From NCBI GenBank assembly GCA_023430045.1, contig JAEZCF010000106.1, forward strand, positions 1-8,118: a stretch of 8,118 bases of DNA. Direction: 5' to 3'. Origin of the DNA: Pseudomonadota bacterium (GTDB lineage Bacteria > Pseudomonadota > Gammaproteobacteria > Xanthomonadales > Xanthomonadaceae). Both the position numbers and the translations under genes were made by a program. This document shows, in pieces, positions 1 to 6,400 of the stretch. Under the pieces are notes generated by a model that had not been told where the DNA came from, did no database searches, and was given only the letters and a program-made list of their open reading frames with translations. How positions within the stretch are numbered: the stretch's first letter is position 1; each line of letters begins with the position of its first letter.

Positions 1-109
1 ACCATGGGTCGGCTCTACCATTCCGACCGGACCAGCCCAGCCGCCCATGGGTCGGCTCTACCATTCAGGCCGGCTCATCCCAGTCCAGCCGCCCATGGGT
101 CGGCTCTAC
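1..109 (-). repeat. SMAG (GTAG-type REP) array, three same-strand units
   Basis: Three copies of a short palindrome all end in CTAC on the plus strand, so they read GTAG on the minus strand. The units are 1-18 (5' arm cut off by the window edge), 39-61 and 87-109. Each complete unit has an 8-base arm (AGCCGCCC), an ATG loop and a second arm (GGTCGGCT) followed by CTAC, with one mismatch between the arms. The identical 20-base core starts at 3, 46 and 94, so the spacing is 43 and 48 bases. Part of the spacer is also repeated (for example AGCCGCCC and CTACCATTC), which makes this a near-tandem array rather than independent insertions. The features match the Stenotrophomonas SMAG family. The rest of the gap up to the reductase (110-210) holds no gene or clear promoter that I can see. 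Confidence 0.85.
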
Positions 110-198
110 CATCCAGGCCGCCCCTCCTGGCGCACCGTTGCGCTGGCGGCACAACTGTATTGCCGTGATGGGCCTGTAAGCCGCGCAGTGCGATCCCC

Positions 199-226
199 AT
201 CCTTGCTTGCATGTCTCTGCAAGGAT
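199..226 (+). promoter_or_regulatory. Inverted repeat that sequesters the reductase ribosome binding site
   Basis: ATCCTTGC (199-206) and GCAAGGAT (219-226) are perfect 8-bp inverted repeats separated by 12 bases. The right arm contains AAGGA (221-225), the best Shine-Dalgarno sequence for the ATG at 235, and the left arm contains the complementary TCCTT. The element could be an RNA hairpin that limits translation or a DNA operator for a repressor. Sequence alone does not separate these options. Confidence 0.45.
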
Positions 227-234
227 CCTCCCCC

Positions 235-1347
235 ATGCTGTTTTCTTCCTACACCCTAGGTGCGCTGCGCCTGCCCAACCGCATCGTGATGCCGCCGATG
301 ACGCGCTCCCGCGCCGGACAGGGCAATACCGCCACCGAGGCCATGGCGCGTTACTACGCGCAACGCGCCTCTGCTGGATTGATCATCAGCGAAGGCACGC
401 AGATCAGCCCGCAGGGCCAGGGCTACGCCTGGACGCCGGGCATCCACAGCGAAGCGCAGATCGCGGCGTGGCGCCGGGTCACCGATGCGGTGCATGCACA
501 GGGGGGCCGCATCTTCGCCCAACTGTGGCATGTCGGCCGGGTATCCCATGTGGCGCTGCAGCCGGACAATGCGCCGCCGGTGTCTTCGTCCGCGCTGCTG
601 GCCGAAGGCGTCAAGGTATTCGTCGACGTTGATGGCAACGGCCCGGAAGCCGGCGTCGGCGAGATGGTGCAGCACTCCATGCCGCGGGCGCTGGAAGAGA
701 GGGAGATCGCCGGCATCGTCGCCGATTACGCACAGGCCACGCGCAATGCGCTGGCGGCGGGCTTCGATGGCGTGGAACTGCACGGTGCCAACGGCTACCT
801 GATCAACCAGTTCATCGATTCGCAGGCCAACCAGCGGACCGATGCCTACGGTGGGGCGCTGGCGAACCGGCTGCGGTTCCTGCGCGAGGTCGTCGAGGCG
901 TTGGTGGGCGTGGCCGGTGGCGAACGCGTCGGTGTGCGCCTGGCGCCGCTGACCACCTTGCAGGGCGCGGTGGACGATACCCCGCAGTCCACGTATCTGG
1001 CGGCCGCACATCTGCTGGACCGGCTGGGCGTGGGTTACCTGCACATCGCCGAGGCGGACTGGGAGGACGCGCCGGTGATGCCGGTGGCCTTCAAGGAAGC
1101 GCTGCGGATGATCTATTCGGGCACGCTGATCTATGCCGGAAAGTACACCGTCGAACGTGCCGAGCAGGCGCTGGCGAACGGCTGGGCGGACCTGGTCGGT
1201 TTCGGGCGACCGTTCATCGCCAATCCGGATCTGCCCGAGCGCCTGCGTACTGGAGCGGCGTTGAATGCACCGGATCGGGCGACATATTTCGGTGGCGGGG
1301 ATGCCGGTTTCACCGATTATCCGCTGCTGGAAGCCGAGGTGGCCTGA
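235..1347 (+). CDS. Old Yellow Enzyme family FMN-dependent alkene/xenobiotic reductase
   Basis: This is a predicted cytosolic FMN- and NAD(P)H-dependent TIM-barrel reductase of the OYE/NemA class. Such enzymes reduce activated C=C bonds such as enones and maleimides, and often nitro-esters. From the ATG at 235 it has 370 residues, a normal length for the family. Visible motifs are the N-terminal LPNRIVMPPMTRSRA (12-27), FAQLWHVGR (94-102, FMN-contacting Gln96), and ELHGANGYLINQF (181-193) with the substrate-binding pair His183/Asn186 and the proton-donor Tyr188. GVRLAP (233-238) and the phosphate-binding GFGRPFIANPDL (322-333) follow. The start at 235 is preferred over the in-frame ATG at 211 because AAGGA lies nine bases ahead of 235 and the protein then begins like other family members. 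The gene stands alone and converges with ppsA. Members share too much similarity for a substrate, or the symbol nemA, to be assigned. Confidence 0.93.
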   Translation: MLFSSYTLGALRLPNRIVMPPMTRSRAGQGNTATEAMARYYAQRASAGLIISEGTQISPQGQGYAWTPGIHSEAQIAAWRRVTDAVHAQGGRIFAQLWHVGRVSHVALQPDNAPPVSSSALLAEGVKVFVDVDGNGPEAGVGEMVQHSMPRALEEREIAGIVADYAQATRNALAAGFDGVELHGANGYLINQFIDSQANQRTDAYGGALANRLRFLREVVEALVGVAGGERVGVRLAPLTTLQGAVDDTPQSTYLAAAHLLDRLGVGYLHIAEADWEDAPVMPVAFKEALRMIYSGTLIYAGKYTVERAEQALANGWADLVGFGRPFIANPDLPERLRTGAALNAPDRATYFGGGDAGFTDYPLLEAEVA

Positions 1348-1396
1348 TCCCTGTTGACCGGGCAGCATCCGGTCCCGCTGAATCCGGTCCCGTTTA

Positions 1397-1426
1397 AAAG
1401 GAACCCCGCCTGAGCGGGGTTCCTTT
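1397..1426. terminator. Bidirectional intrinsic terminator between the reductase gene and ppsA
   Basis: A perfect 13-bp stem (1397-1409 with 1414-1426) closes a four-base CTGA loop in the gap between the convergent stop codons. The arm is AAAGGAACCCCGC, so each strand ends the hairpin in CCTTT. On the minus strand the run continues as CCTTTTAAAC, which gives ppsA the better U-tract. On the plus strand the tract is only TTT, followed by ACAT. The single hairpin probably ends transcription of both genes. Confidence 0.93.
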
Positions 1427-1429
1427 ACA

Positions 1430-3808
1430 TCAGCCGTTGGCCTTCAGCTTGGCCAGTCGCAGCCAGGTATCGACCACGGTGTCCGGGTTCAACGACACCG
1501 ATTCGATGCCTTCCTGCATCAGCCATTCGGCCAGGTCCGGGTGGTCCGACGGCCCCTGGCCGCAGATGCCCACGTATTTGCCCTTGGCGCGCGCGGCCTT
1601 GATCGCCATCGACAGCAGCTTCTTCACGGCCAGGTTCCGCTCGTCGAACAGGTGCGCGACGATGGACGAGTCGCGATCCAGGCCGAGGGTCAGCTGGGTG
1701 AGGTCGTTGGAACCGATGGAGAAGCCATCGAAGATATCCAGGAACTCATCGGCGAGCAGCGCGTTGGACGGCACCTCGCACATCATGATGATCTTCAGGC
1801 CGTTCTCGCCCTGCTTCAGGCCATTCTTCTCCAGCACCTCGACGACCTTGCGGCCTTCTTCCAGCGTGCGCACGAACGGAATCATGACCCACAGGTTTTC
1901 CAGGCCCATTTCGTTGCGCACGCGCAGAACCGCCTTGCACTCCAGCGCGAACGCTTCGGAGAAGCTCGGGTCCACGTAACGGCTGGCGCCGCGGAAACCG
2001 ATCATCGGGTTCTCTTCGTGCGGCTCGAAGTTGCTGCCGCCGATCAGGTTCGCGTACTCGTTGGACTTGAAGTCCGACAGGCGCACGATCACCGGATTCG
2101 GTGCCACCGACGCGGTCAGCGTGGCGATGCCTTCAGCCAGGCGGTCCACGTAGAAGCTGACCGGATCGGCGTAACCGGCGATCTTGGCGTCGATCTTCTT
2201 CTTCGTCTCCGCGTCCTGGCGGTCGTACTCCAGCAGCGCGTTGGGATGGATGCCGATGTGGCTGGCGATGATCATTTCCAGGCGCGCCAGGCCGATGCCT
2301 GCGTTGGGCAGCTGGCCGAAATCGAATGCGCGCTCCGGGTTGGCCACGTTCATCATGATCTTCAGCGGCGCCGGCGGCATGTTGCCCAGGTCCGTGGTGG
2401 TGCGCTCGAAGTCCAGCTTGCCTTCGTAGATGAAGCCGGTATCGCCTTCGGCGCAGCTGACGGTCACTTCCTGGCCGTCCTGGATCAGGTGGGTGGCATT
2501 GCCCGAGCCCACCACGGCCGGCACGCCCAGCTCACGGGCGATGATCGCGGCATGGCAGGTGCGGCCGCCACGGTTGGTGACGATGGCCGAGGCGCGCTTC
2601 ATCACCGGTTCCCAGTCGGGATCGGTCATGTCGGCGATCAGCACGTCGCCGGGCTGCACGCGGTTCATGTCGTCCAGCGACTTCACCACGCGCGCGGTGC
2701 CGGCCCCGATCTTGGCGCCCACTGCACGGCCCTCGGCCAGCACCTTGCCATCCTTCGCCGACAGCGCGAAGCGTTCGATCTGGGTGGCATGGCTGCGCGA
2801 CTTCACCGTTTCAGGACGGGCCTGCACGATGAACAGCTTGCCGCTCACACCGTCCTTGGCCCACTCGATATCCATCGGGCGGCCGTAATGCTTTTCGATG
2901 GTCAGCGCCTGGCGCGACAGTTCGGCCACGTCCTCGTCGCTGACGGAGAACACGTTGCGCTGCTCGGCCGGCGTATCCTCGATGCGCACGCGCTCGCCGG
3001 GTACGTCCGAATACACCATGCGGATCGCCTTGCTGCCCAGCGAGCGGCGCAGGATCGCCGGCTTGCCTGCCTGCAGGGTGGGCTTGTAGACGTAGAATTC
3101 GTCCGGGTTGACCGCGCCCTGCACGACCATTTCGCCCAGGCCGAACGACGACGTCACGAACACCACGTCGCGGAAGCCGGATTCGGTGTCCAGGGTGAAC
3201 AGCACGCCGGACGAGCCCACGCCCGAACGCACCATCAGCTGCACGCCGGCGGACAGGAACACATCCTCGTGCTTGAAGCCGTGGTGTACGCGGTAGGCGA
3301 TGGCGCGGTCGTTGTACAGCGAGGCGAACACTTCCTTGACCTTGTGCACGACGTCGTCGGCACCGGTGACGTTGAGGAAGGTCTCCTGCTGGCCGGCGAA
3401 CGAGGCATCGGGCAGGTCCTCGGCGGTTGCCGAAGAACGTACCGCCACGGCCACTTCACCGCCGCCGTTTTCGTCGCACAGCTGCGTGTAGGCGCTGCGG
3501 ATGTCCTGGTCCAGCTGCGGCTGCAGCGGGGCATCGATCACCCAGCCGCGGATTTCCTTGCCGGCTTCGGTCAGGGCCGTGACGTCTTCCACGTCCAGCG
3601 TGGCCAGGCGGTCGAAGATGCGCTTGGACAGGTCGTTATGGGCAATGAAGTCCTTGAAGGCTTCGGCGGTGGTCGCGTAGCCACCGGGCACGGACACCCC
3701 GAGGCCGGCGAGATTGCCGATCATTTCGCCCAGCGACGAATTCTTGCCACCTACGCGGGCCAGGTCGGCCAGGCGCAGTTCGTGCAACCACAGGATATTC
3801 TCGTTCAA
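1430..3808 (-). CDS. ppsA: Phosphoenolpyruvate synthase (pyruvate, water dikinase)
   Basis: It converts pyruvate, ATP and water to PEP, AMP and phosphate, the first committed step when cells grow on pyruvate, lactate or amino acids. The order is an N-terminal ATP-grasp-like nucleotide-binding domain (about 1-340, with GGKNSSLGEM at 20-29 and AVRSSATAEDLPDASFAGQQ at 122-141), the swivelling phosphohistidine domain (GGRTCHAAIIARELG, 414-428, catalytic His419), and the C-terminal PEP/pyruvate barrel. The barrel shows GIGLARLEMI (504-513), IGSNDLTQLTLGLDRD (698-713) and GICGQGPSDHP (747-757), with the proton-donor Cys at 749. Thr417, two residues before the catalytic His, is the residue that PpsR modifies in the E. 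coli enzyme. I chose the TTG at 3808: it gives 792 residues, the E. coli length, with GGAG eight bases upstream. The upstream ATG at 3952 would add 48 non-conserved residues running into ppsR. Confidence 0.97.
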   Translation of the reverse strand: MNENILWLHELRLADLARVGGKNSSLGEMIGNLAGLGVSVPGGYATTAEAFKDFIAHNDLSKRIFDRLATLDVEDVTALTEAGKEIRGWVIDAPLQPQLDQDIRSAYTQLCDENGGGEVAVAVRSSATAEDLPDASFAGQQETFLNVTGADDVVHKVKEVFASLYNDRAIAYRVHHGFKHEDVFLSAGVQLMVRSGVGSSGVLFTLDTESGFRDVVFVTSSFGLGEMVVQGAVNPDEFYVYKPTLQAGKPAILRRSLGSKAIRMVYSDVPGERVRIEDTPAEQRNVFSVSDEDVAELSRQALTIEKHYGRPMDIEWAKDGVSGKLFIVQARPETVKSRSHATQIERFALSAKDGKVLAEGRAVGAKIGAGTARVVKSLDDMNRVQPGDVLIADMTDPDWEPVMKRASAIVTNRGGRTCHAAIIARELGVPAVVGSGNATHLIQDGQEVTVSCAEGDTGFIYEGKLDFERTTTDLGNMPPAPLKIMMNVANPERAFDFGQLPNAGIGLARLEMIIASHIGIHPNALLEYDRQDAETKKKIDAKIAGYADPVSFYVDRLAEGIATLTASVAPNPVIVRLSDFKSNEYANLIGGSNFEPHEENPMIGFRGASRYVDPSFSEAFALECKAVLRVRNEMGLENLWVMIPFVRTLEEGRKVVEVLEKNGLKQGENGLKIIMMCEVPSNALLADEFLDIFDGFSIGSNDLTQLTLGLDRDSSIVAHLFDERNLAVKKLLSMAIKAARAKGKYVGICGQGPSDHPDLAEWLMQEGIESVSLNPDTVVDTWLRLAKLKANG

Positions 3809-3892
3809 GCGCGATGCTCCGTTTGGCCATCGCCCGAGGCGGGCTGGGGATGGCCGCGTCCGTAGGAAGAAGCCGCTATGATGCCGGTCGGA

Positions 3893-3921
3893 CCGCCGTG
3901 CGCACAAGCTTGTGCCGGCGG
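3893..3921. promoter_or_regulatory. Palindrome in the ppsA/ppsR divergent intergenic region
   Basis: The 146-bp gap between the two starts contains a perfect 14-base palindrome, GCACAAGCTTGTGC (3902-3915). It is flanked by CCGCCG (3893-3898) and CGGCGG (3916-3921), which also pair and leave a 3-base bulge on the left. It lies about 40 bases upstream of the ppsR ATG and about 94 upstream of the ppsA TTG, so one dimeric regulator could control both genes. A TATGAT at 3877-3882 on the plus strand resembles a -10 box, but I see no good -35 partner. CGTTTCAG at 3923-3930 resembles one half of a Cra/FruR operator only. Confidence 0.45.
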
Positions 3922-3954
3922 ACGTTTCAGGTTTCACACTGGGAAAATGCACGC

Positions 3955-4776
3955 ATGACGACCATCCGGCCGGTGTTCTATGTTTCCGATGGAACCGGTA
4001 TCACCGCTGAAACCATTGGGCACAGCCTGCTTACCCAGTTCTCGGGATTCAGCTTCGTCACCGACCGCATGTCGTTCATCGACGATCCGGAAAAGGCCGC
4101 CGAGGCCTGCGCCCGGATCCATGCCGCCGGCGAGCGCTACCAGGTGCGTCCGATCGTGGTGAACTCCTGCGTGGACCAGAGCCTGAGCGTGATACTGGCC
4201 GGCAGCGGGGCGCTGATGCTGGATGTGTTCGCGCCCTTCATGGAGACGCTGGAGGCCGAGCTGTCCTCGCCGCGCGTATCCAGGGTGGGCCAGGCGCACG
4301 GCATGGTCGATTTCGAGACCTACCATCGCCGTATCAACGCGATGAACTTCGCGCTGAGCCATGACGACGGCATCGCGGTGAACTATGACGATGCCGACGT
4401 GATCCTGGTGGCGGTGTCGCGTGCCGGCAAGACGCCGACCTGCATCTACCTGGCGCTGCATTACGGGGTGAGCGCGGCCAACTACCCGCTCACCGACGAA
4501 GATCTGGAAAGCGACCGCCTGCCGCCGCGGCTGCGCAATTACCGCCGCAAGCTGTTCGGCCTGACCATCGACCCCGAGCGCCTGCAGCAGATACGCCAGG
4601 AGCGCCGGCCGAACTCGCGTTACTCCAATGCCGAGACCTGCCGCAGGGAAGTGGCCGCCGCCGAACGGATGTTCCAGATGGAGCGGATTCCCACGCTGAG
4701 CACCACGCATACCTCCATCGAGGAGATTTCCAGCAAGGTGCTGGCCACGCTGGGGCTGCGTCGGGAAATGTACTGA
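3955..4776 (+). CDS. ppsR: PEP synthase regulatory protein (Ser/Thr kinase and pyrophosphorylase, DUF299)
   Basis: This bifunctional cytosolic enzyme switches PEP synthase off by ADP-dependent phosphorylation of its active-site threonine, and on again by phosphate-dependent dephosphorylation. The 273-residue product is close to the E. coli length of 277. It begins with the family's VFYVSDGTGITAETIGHSLL (7-26). The DUF299 core runs HGMVDFETYHRRINAMNFALSHDDG (115-139), then the P-loop AVSRAGKTPT (153-162), and AANYPLTDEDL (174-184). The first P-loop position is Ala where the family usually has Gly. The start at 3955 fits GGGAAAA (3941-3947) about eight bases upstream. An in-frame ATG at 3814 would add 47 non-conserved residues across the regulatory gap. 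The gene is divergent from its target ppsA, a gene pairing that itself supports the call. Confidence 0.96.
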   Translation: MTTIRPVFYVSDGTGITAETIGHSLLTQFSGFSFVTDRMSFIDDPEKAAEACARIHAAGERYQVRPIVVNSCVDQSLSVILAGSGALMLDVFAPFMETLEAELSSPRVSRVGQAHGMVDFETYHRRINAMNFALSHDDGIAVNYDDADVILVAVSRAGKTPTCIYLALHYGVSAANYPLTDEDLESDRLPPRLRNYRRKLFGLTIDPERLQQIRQERRPNSRYSNAETCRREVAAAERMFQMERIPTLSTTHTSIEEISSKVLATLGLRREMY

Positions 4777-4840
4777 GGGTTCCGCAGGTCCGGCGTTCCG
4801 TGACGCCACGCGCCGCCCGGCGGATGTTCACGGGGTGCTC

Positions 4841-4936
4841 GTAGAGCCGGGCTCTGCCCGGCTGAGACGTTACCGCGCAGCGGGGCAGAGCACCGCTCTA
4901 CCGGACAGCGAGCAGCGGGGCAGAGCCCCGCTCTAC
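4841..4936. repeat. SMAG (GTAG-type REP) cluster, three units, one inverted
   Basis: The gap 4777-5005 has no gene but carries three hairpins. Unit 1 (4841-4863) starts with GTAG and has perfect 8-bp arms AGCCGGGC/GCCCGGCT around TCT. Unit 2 (4879-4901) and unit 3 (4914-4936) are on the opposite strand and end in CTAC; unit 3 is a perfect 8-bp stem around AGA and unit 2 has one mismatch. Positions 4841-4857 can also pair with 4920-4936 at 16 of 17 positions, forming one large stem. The arms are G/C runs unlike the CGACC-type arms of the other two clusters. A weak hairpin, GGCGT/ACGCC (4792-4807), just after ppsR lacks a U-tract. Confidence 0.85.
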
Positions 4937-5005
4937 TGATCCTGCTCCCAACACGGTGGCCTGCACAAGCTGCCGCCGCGCGTTGGCAACGTGTAGGATC
5001 AATCC

Positions 5006-5518
5006 ATGGCCCACGCATTTTCCCGTACCGAACGCATTCCCCGCCTGAGCCGCCTTGGCTGGCTGATGGGCCTTTACGCGGAAAACCACCGTCACCTGGT
5101 CCGCCTGTTCGCTCCTGGCGACCTGGCCGTCGGCAGCTACGTCTCCTCGGTCGGCGATGGCCTGGACGTCCGTCTGGATGTCATCGAATGCCATCGCTAC
5201 ACCGTCGAACTGCGCCTCACGTATGACCTGTGCGATCCGGTCACAGGGCAGCCGGACCCATCCGCCTACGTGCGCCTGTATCGTGACGCGCGCCAGGCCG
5301 AGACCACCCACTGCTACGTCGGCCGGCGCTGGCAGGACGTGGTCGGCATGTATCCGCCGCCGGCCGAACTGATCAGCCATCGCATGCGCATGAATACCTT
5401 CCTGGGCAAATGGCTGGAATACCTGGCAGGGCGCGGCCATGGTGTCGCCACTCTGGTGCGGGACCCGGATGCGGTGGTGGCGGTGCATGCCGAACGCCGC
5501 CTGTCCGTGGTTCCCTGA
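5006..5518 (+). CDS. DUF1249 (YqiB-like) protein
   Basis: The 170-residue protein matches my recollection of DUF1249, the family of E. coli YqiB, whose biochemical role is unknown. Characteristic stretches are RLGWLMGLYAENHRHLVRLF (16-35), the hydrophilic beta-rich middle with YTVELRLTYDL (65-75), SAYVRLYRDARQAE (86-99), and the C-terminal HRMRMNTFLGKWLEYL (125-140). There is no signal peptide or membrane segment, so it is probably cytosolic. It is a little longer than YqiB (about 140 residues), with a variable C-terminal extension. The ATG is preceded by AGGA (4995-4998) seven bases upstream. The Nudix gene starts 39 bases after the stop. In enterobacteria yqiB also neighbours a Nudix gene (nudF), so the pairing may be functional; this is inference from context. 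Confidence 0.85.
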   Translation: MAHAFSRTERIPRLSRLGWLMGLYAENHRHLVRLFAPGDLAVGSYVSSVGDGLDVRLDVIECHRYTVELRLTYDLCDPVTGQPDPSAYVRLYRDARQAETTHCYVGRRWQDVVGMYPPPAELISHRMRMNTFLGKWLEYLAGRGHGVATLVRDPDAVVAVHAERRLSVVP

Positions 5519-5557
5519 TCGGCCATAATCGACCGTTTCCCCCTGCCGGAACGCCGT

Positions 5558-6046
5558 ATGCCGTACACGCCGATCGTCGCCACTCTGGGTTATGTGCTGT
5601 CGCCGGATCGTCGCCAGGTGCTGATGATCCATCGCAACACGCGCCCGGGCGACCACCATCTGGGCAAGTACAACGGCCTGGGTGGCAAGCTGGATCCGGA
5701 TGAGGACGTGGTGGCCGGCATGCGTCGCGAAATCCAGGAAGAGGCCGGCATCGACTGCACCTCGATGCAGCTGCGCGGCACCATCAGCTGGCCGGGATTC
5801 GGCCGGCAGGGCGAGGACTGGTTCGGTTTCGTGTTCCTGATCGATGCCTTCCAGGGCACCCCGCACGAGGGCAACCACGAAGGCACGCTGGAATGGGTGG
5901 ACGTGGACAAGCTGGACACGTTGCCGATGTGGGAAGGCGACCGCAACTTCCTGCCGCTGGTCTTCGACGGCGATCCCCGCGCGTTCCATGGCGTCATGCC
6001 GTACCGTGACGGTCGCATGCAGCGCTGGAGCTTCAGCCGCCTGTGA
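5558..6046 (+). CDS. Nudix hydrolase, probable 8-oxo-dGTP diphosphatase type
   Basis: The 162-residue protein carries a full Nudix box (GX5EX7REUXEEXGU) at residues 43-65: Gly43, Glu49, Arg57, Glu58, Glu61, Glu62, Gly64. The glutamates bind the catalytic metal for hydrolysis of a nucleoside diphosphate linked to X. The preceding KYNGLGGKL (37-45) resembles the NGFGGKV of MTH1-type enzymes that destroy oxidised purine nucleotides, so nucleotide-pool cleaning is the likeliest role. ADP-ribose or other Nudix substrates are not excluded, and it does not look like NudF. The C-terminal half has EWVDVDKLDTLPMWEGDRNFLP (112-133), the helix and loop common in this subfamily. A weak GGA lies seven bases before the ATG. 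The gene probably forms an operon with the DUF1249 gene, and a REP hairpin starts four bases after the stop. Confidence 0.9.
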   Translation: MPYTPIVATLGYVLSPDRRQVLMIHRNTRPGDHHLGKYNGLGGKLDPDEDVVAGMRREIQEEAGIDCTSMQLRGTISWPGFGRQGEDWFGFVFLIDAFQGTPHEGNHEGTLEWVDVDKLDTLPMWEGDRNFLPLVFDGDPRAFHGVMPYRDGRMQRWSFSRL

Positions 6047-6050
6047 GGCG

Positions 6051-6179
6051 GTAGAGCCGACCCATGGTCGGCTGCCTTCGGTGGCGGTGGCGGACATGCC
6101 GGGCGCGTCCGCCGACCCACTGTCGGCTGCCGTCTGTTCCGCGACGTGATGCCAGCAGCCGACCATGGGTTGGCTCTAC
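6051..6179. repeat. SMAG (GTAG-type REP) inverted pair with a degenerate middle unit
   Basis: The first unit (6051-6073) reads GTAG, then AGCCGACC, loop CAT, and GGTCGGCT, a perfect 8-bp stem. The last unit (6157-6179) is inverted: AGCCGACC, ATG, GGTTGGCT, CTAC, with one G-T wobble. Between them, GCCGAC (6111-6116) and GTCGGC (6122-6127) form a shorter hairpin without GTAG. Positions 6051-6067 and 6163-6179 can pair over 17 positions with one wobble, so the whole block could fold into a single long stem. It lies four bases after the Nudix stop and could act as a 3' mRNA stabiliser or attenuator. Confidence 0.87.
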
Positions 6180-6197
6180 CGGCGCAACACGGCGAGG

Positions 6198-6243
6198 TTG
6201 TCCACAGGGGGTGTGGATTGTTGGTGCGTAAGTGTGTGGATAA
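6198..6243. promoter_or_regulatory. Cluster of DnaA-box-like sequences upstream of pssA
   Basis: Three 9-mers related to the DnaA box TTATCCACA lie within 46 bases: TTGTCCACA (6198-6206, one mismatch), TGTGGATTG (6212-6220, reverse strand, two mismatches) and TGTGGATAA (6235-6243, reverse strand, perfect consensus). The rest of the pssA leader (6244-6382) has no clear promoter or terminator. It contains only a 21-codon ORF (6303-6368) that I cannot support as a gene. There is no AT-rich unwinding region or dnaA/dnaN neighbour, so this is not an obvious oriC. Confidence 0.4.
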
Positions 6244-6400
6244 CCGTCGGCACGGCCCACGGGGCAAAGCTGTCAAGATGGGTGGCCAAAAATTCACCGC
6301 AGATGAAGGCCGGTGACGACCAGGTGAAGGGCGTCCCGGCGCTGTCGCCGTCCACCCTGCTCAAGTAACCTGTAGTCCACCGTTGTCCCCTCGGGTTTTC

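Noticed and set aside
1..120. Possible CRISPR array from three spaced repeats
   Set aside because: The repeats are SMAG palindromes, spacing is unequal (43 and 48), the spacers share sequence, and there are no cas genes.
138..163. TTGCGC/TATTGC as a sigma-70 promoter for the reductase
   Set aside because: The spacing is only 14 bases and both hexamers are poor.
256..1368. 370-codon frame on the minus strand opposite the reductase
   Set aside because: It is the mirror of a well-supported gene, Arg/Gly/His-rich, with no motif or ribosome binding site that I recognise.
1541..3865. 774-codon open frame on the plus strand opposite ppsA
   Set aside because: Its translation is His/Ala/Arg/Gly/Val-rich with no recognisable domain, and it lies over a fully conserved ppsA. 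Long antisense frames are expected in GC-rich coding DNA.
3814..3954. 47-residue N-terminal extension of PpsR from the ATG at 3814
   Set aside because: It would cover the whole intergenic region and its palindrome, is not family-like, and the ATG at 3955 gives the usual length with a better ribosome binding site.
5524..5529. CATAAT as a -10 box for the Nudix gene
   Set aside because: No acceptable -35 element at the right distance. The gene is more simply read from the DUF1249 transcript.
4898..6166. 422-codon minus-strand frame across the DUF1249 and Nudix genes
   Set aside because: It crosses two real genes, their gap and REP elements on both sides, so it cannot reflect one conserved protein.
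6198..6243. DnaA boxes as a replication origin
   Set aside because: There is no AT-rich unwinding element, dnaA, dnaN, rpmH or gidA neighbour. Only the box cluster itself is supported.
6303..6368. 21-codon ORF in the pssA leader
   Set aside because: No ribosome binding site, no recognisable peptide, and the length is expected by chance. A leader peptide cannot be excluded.
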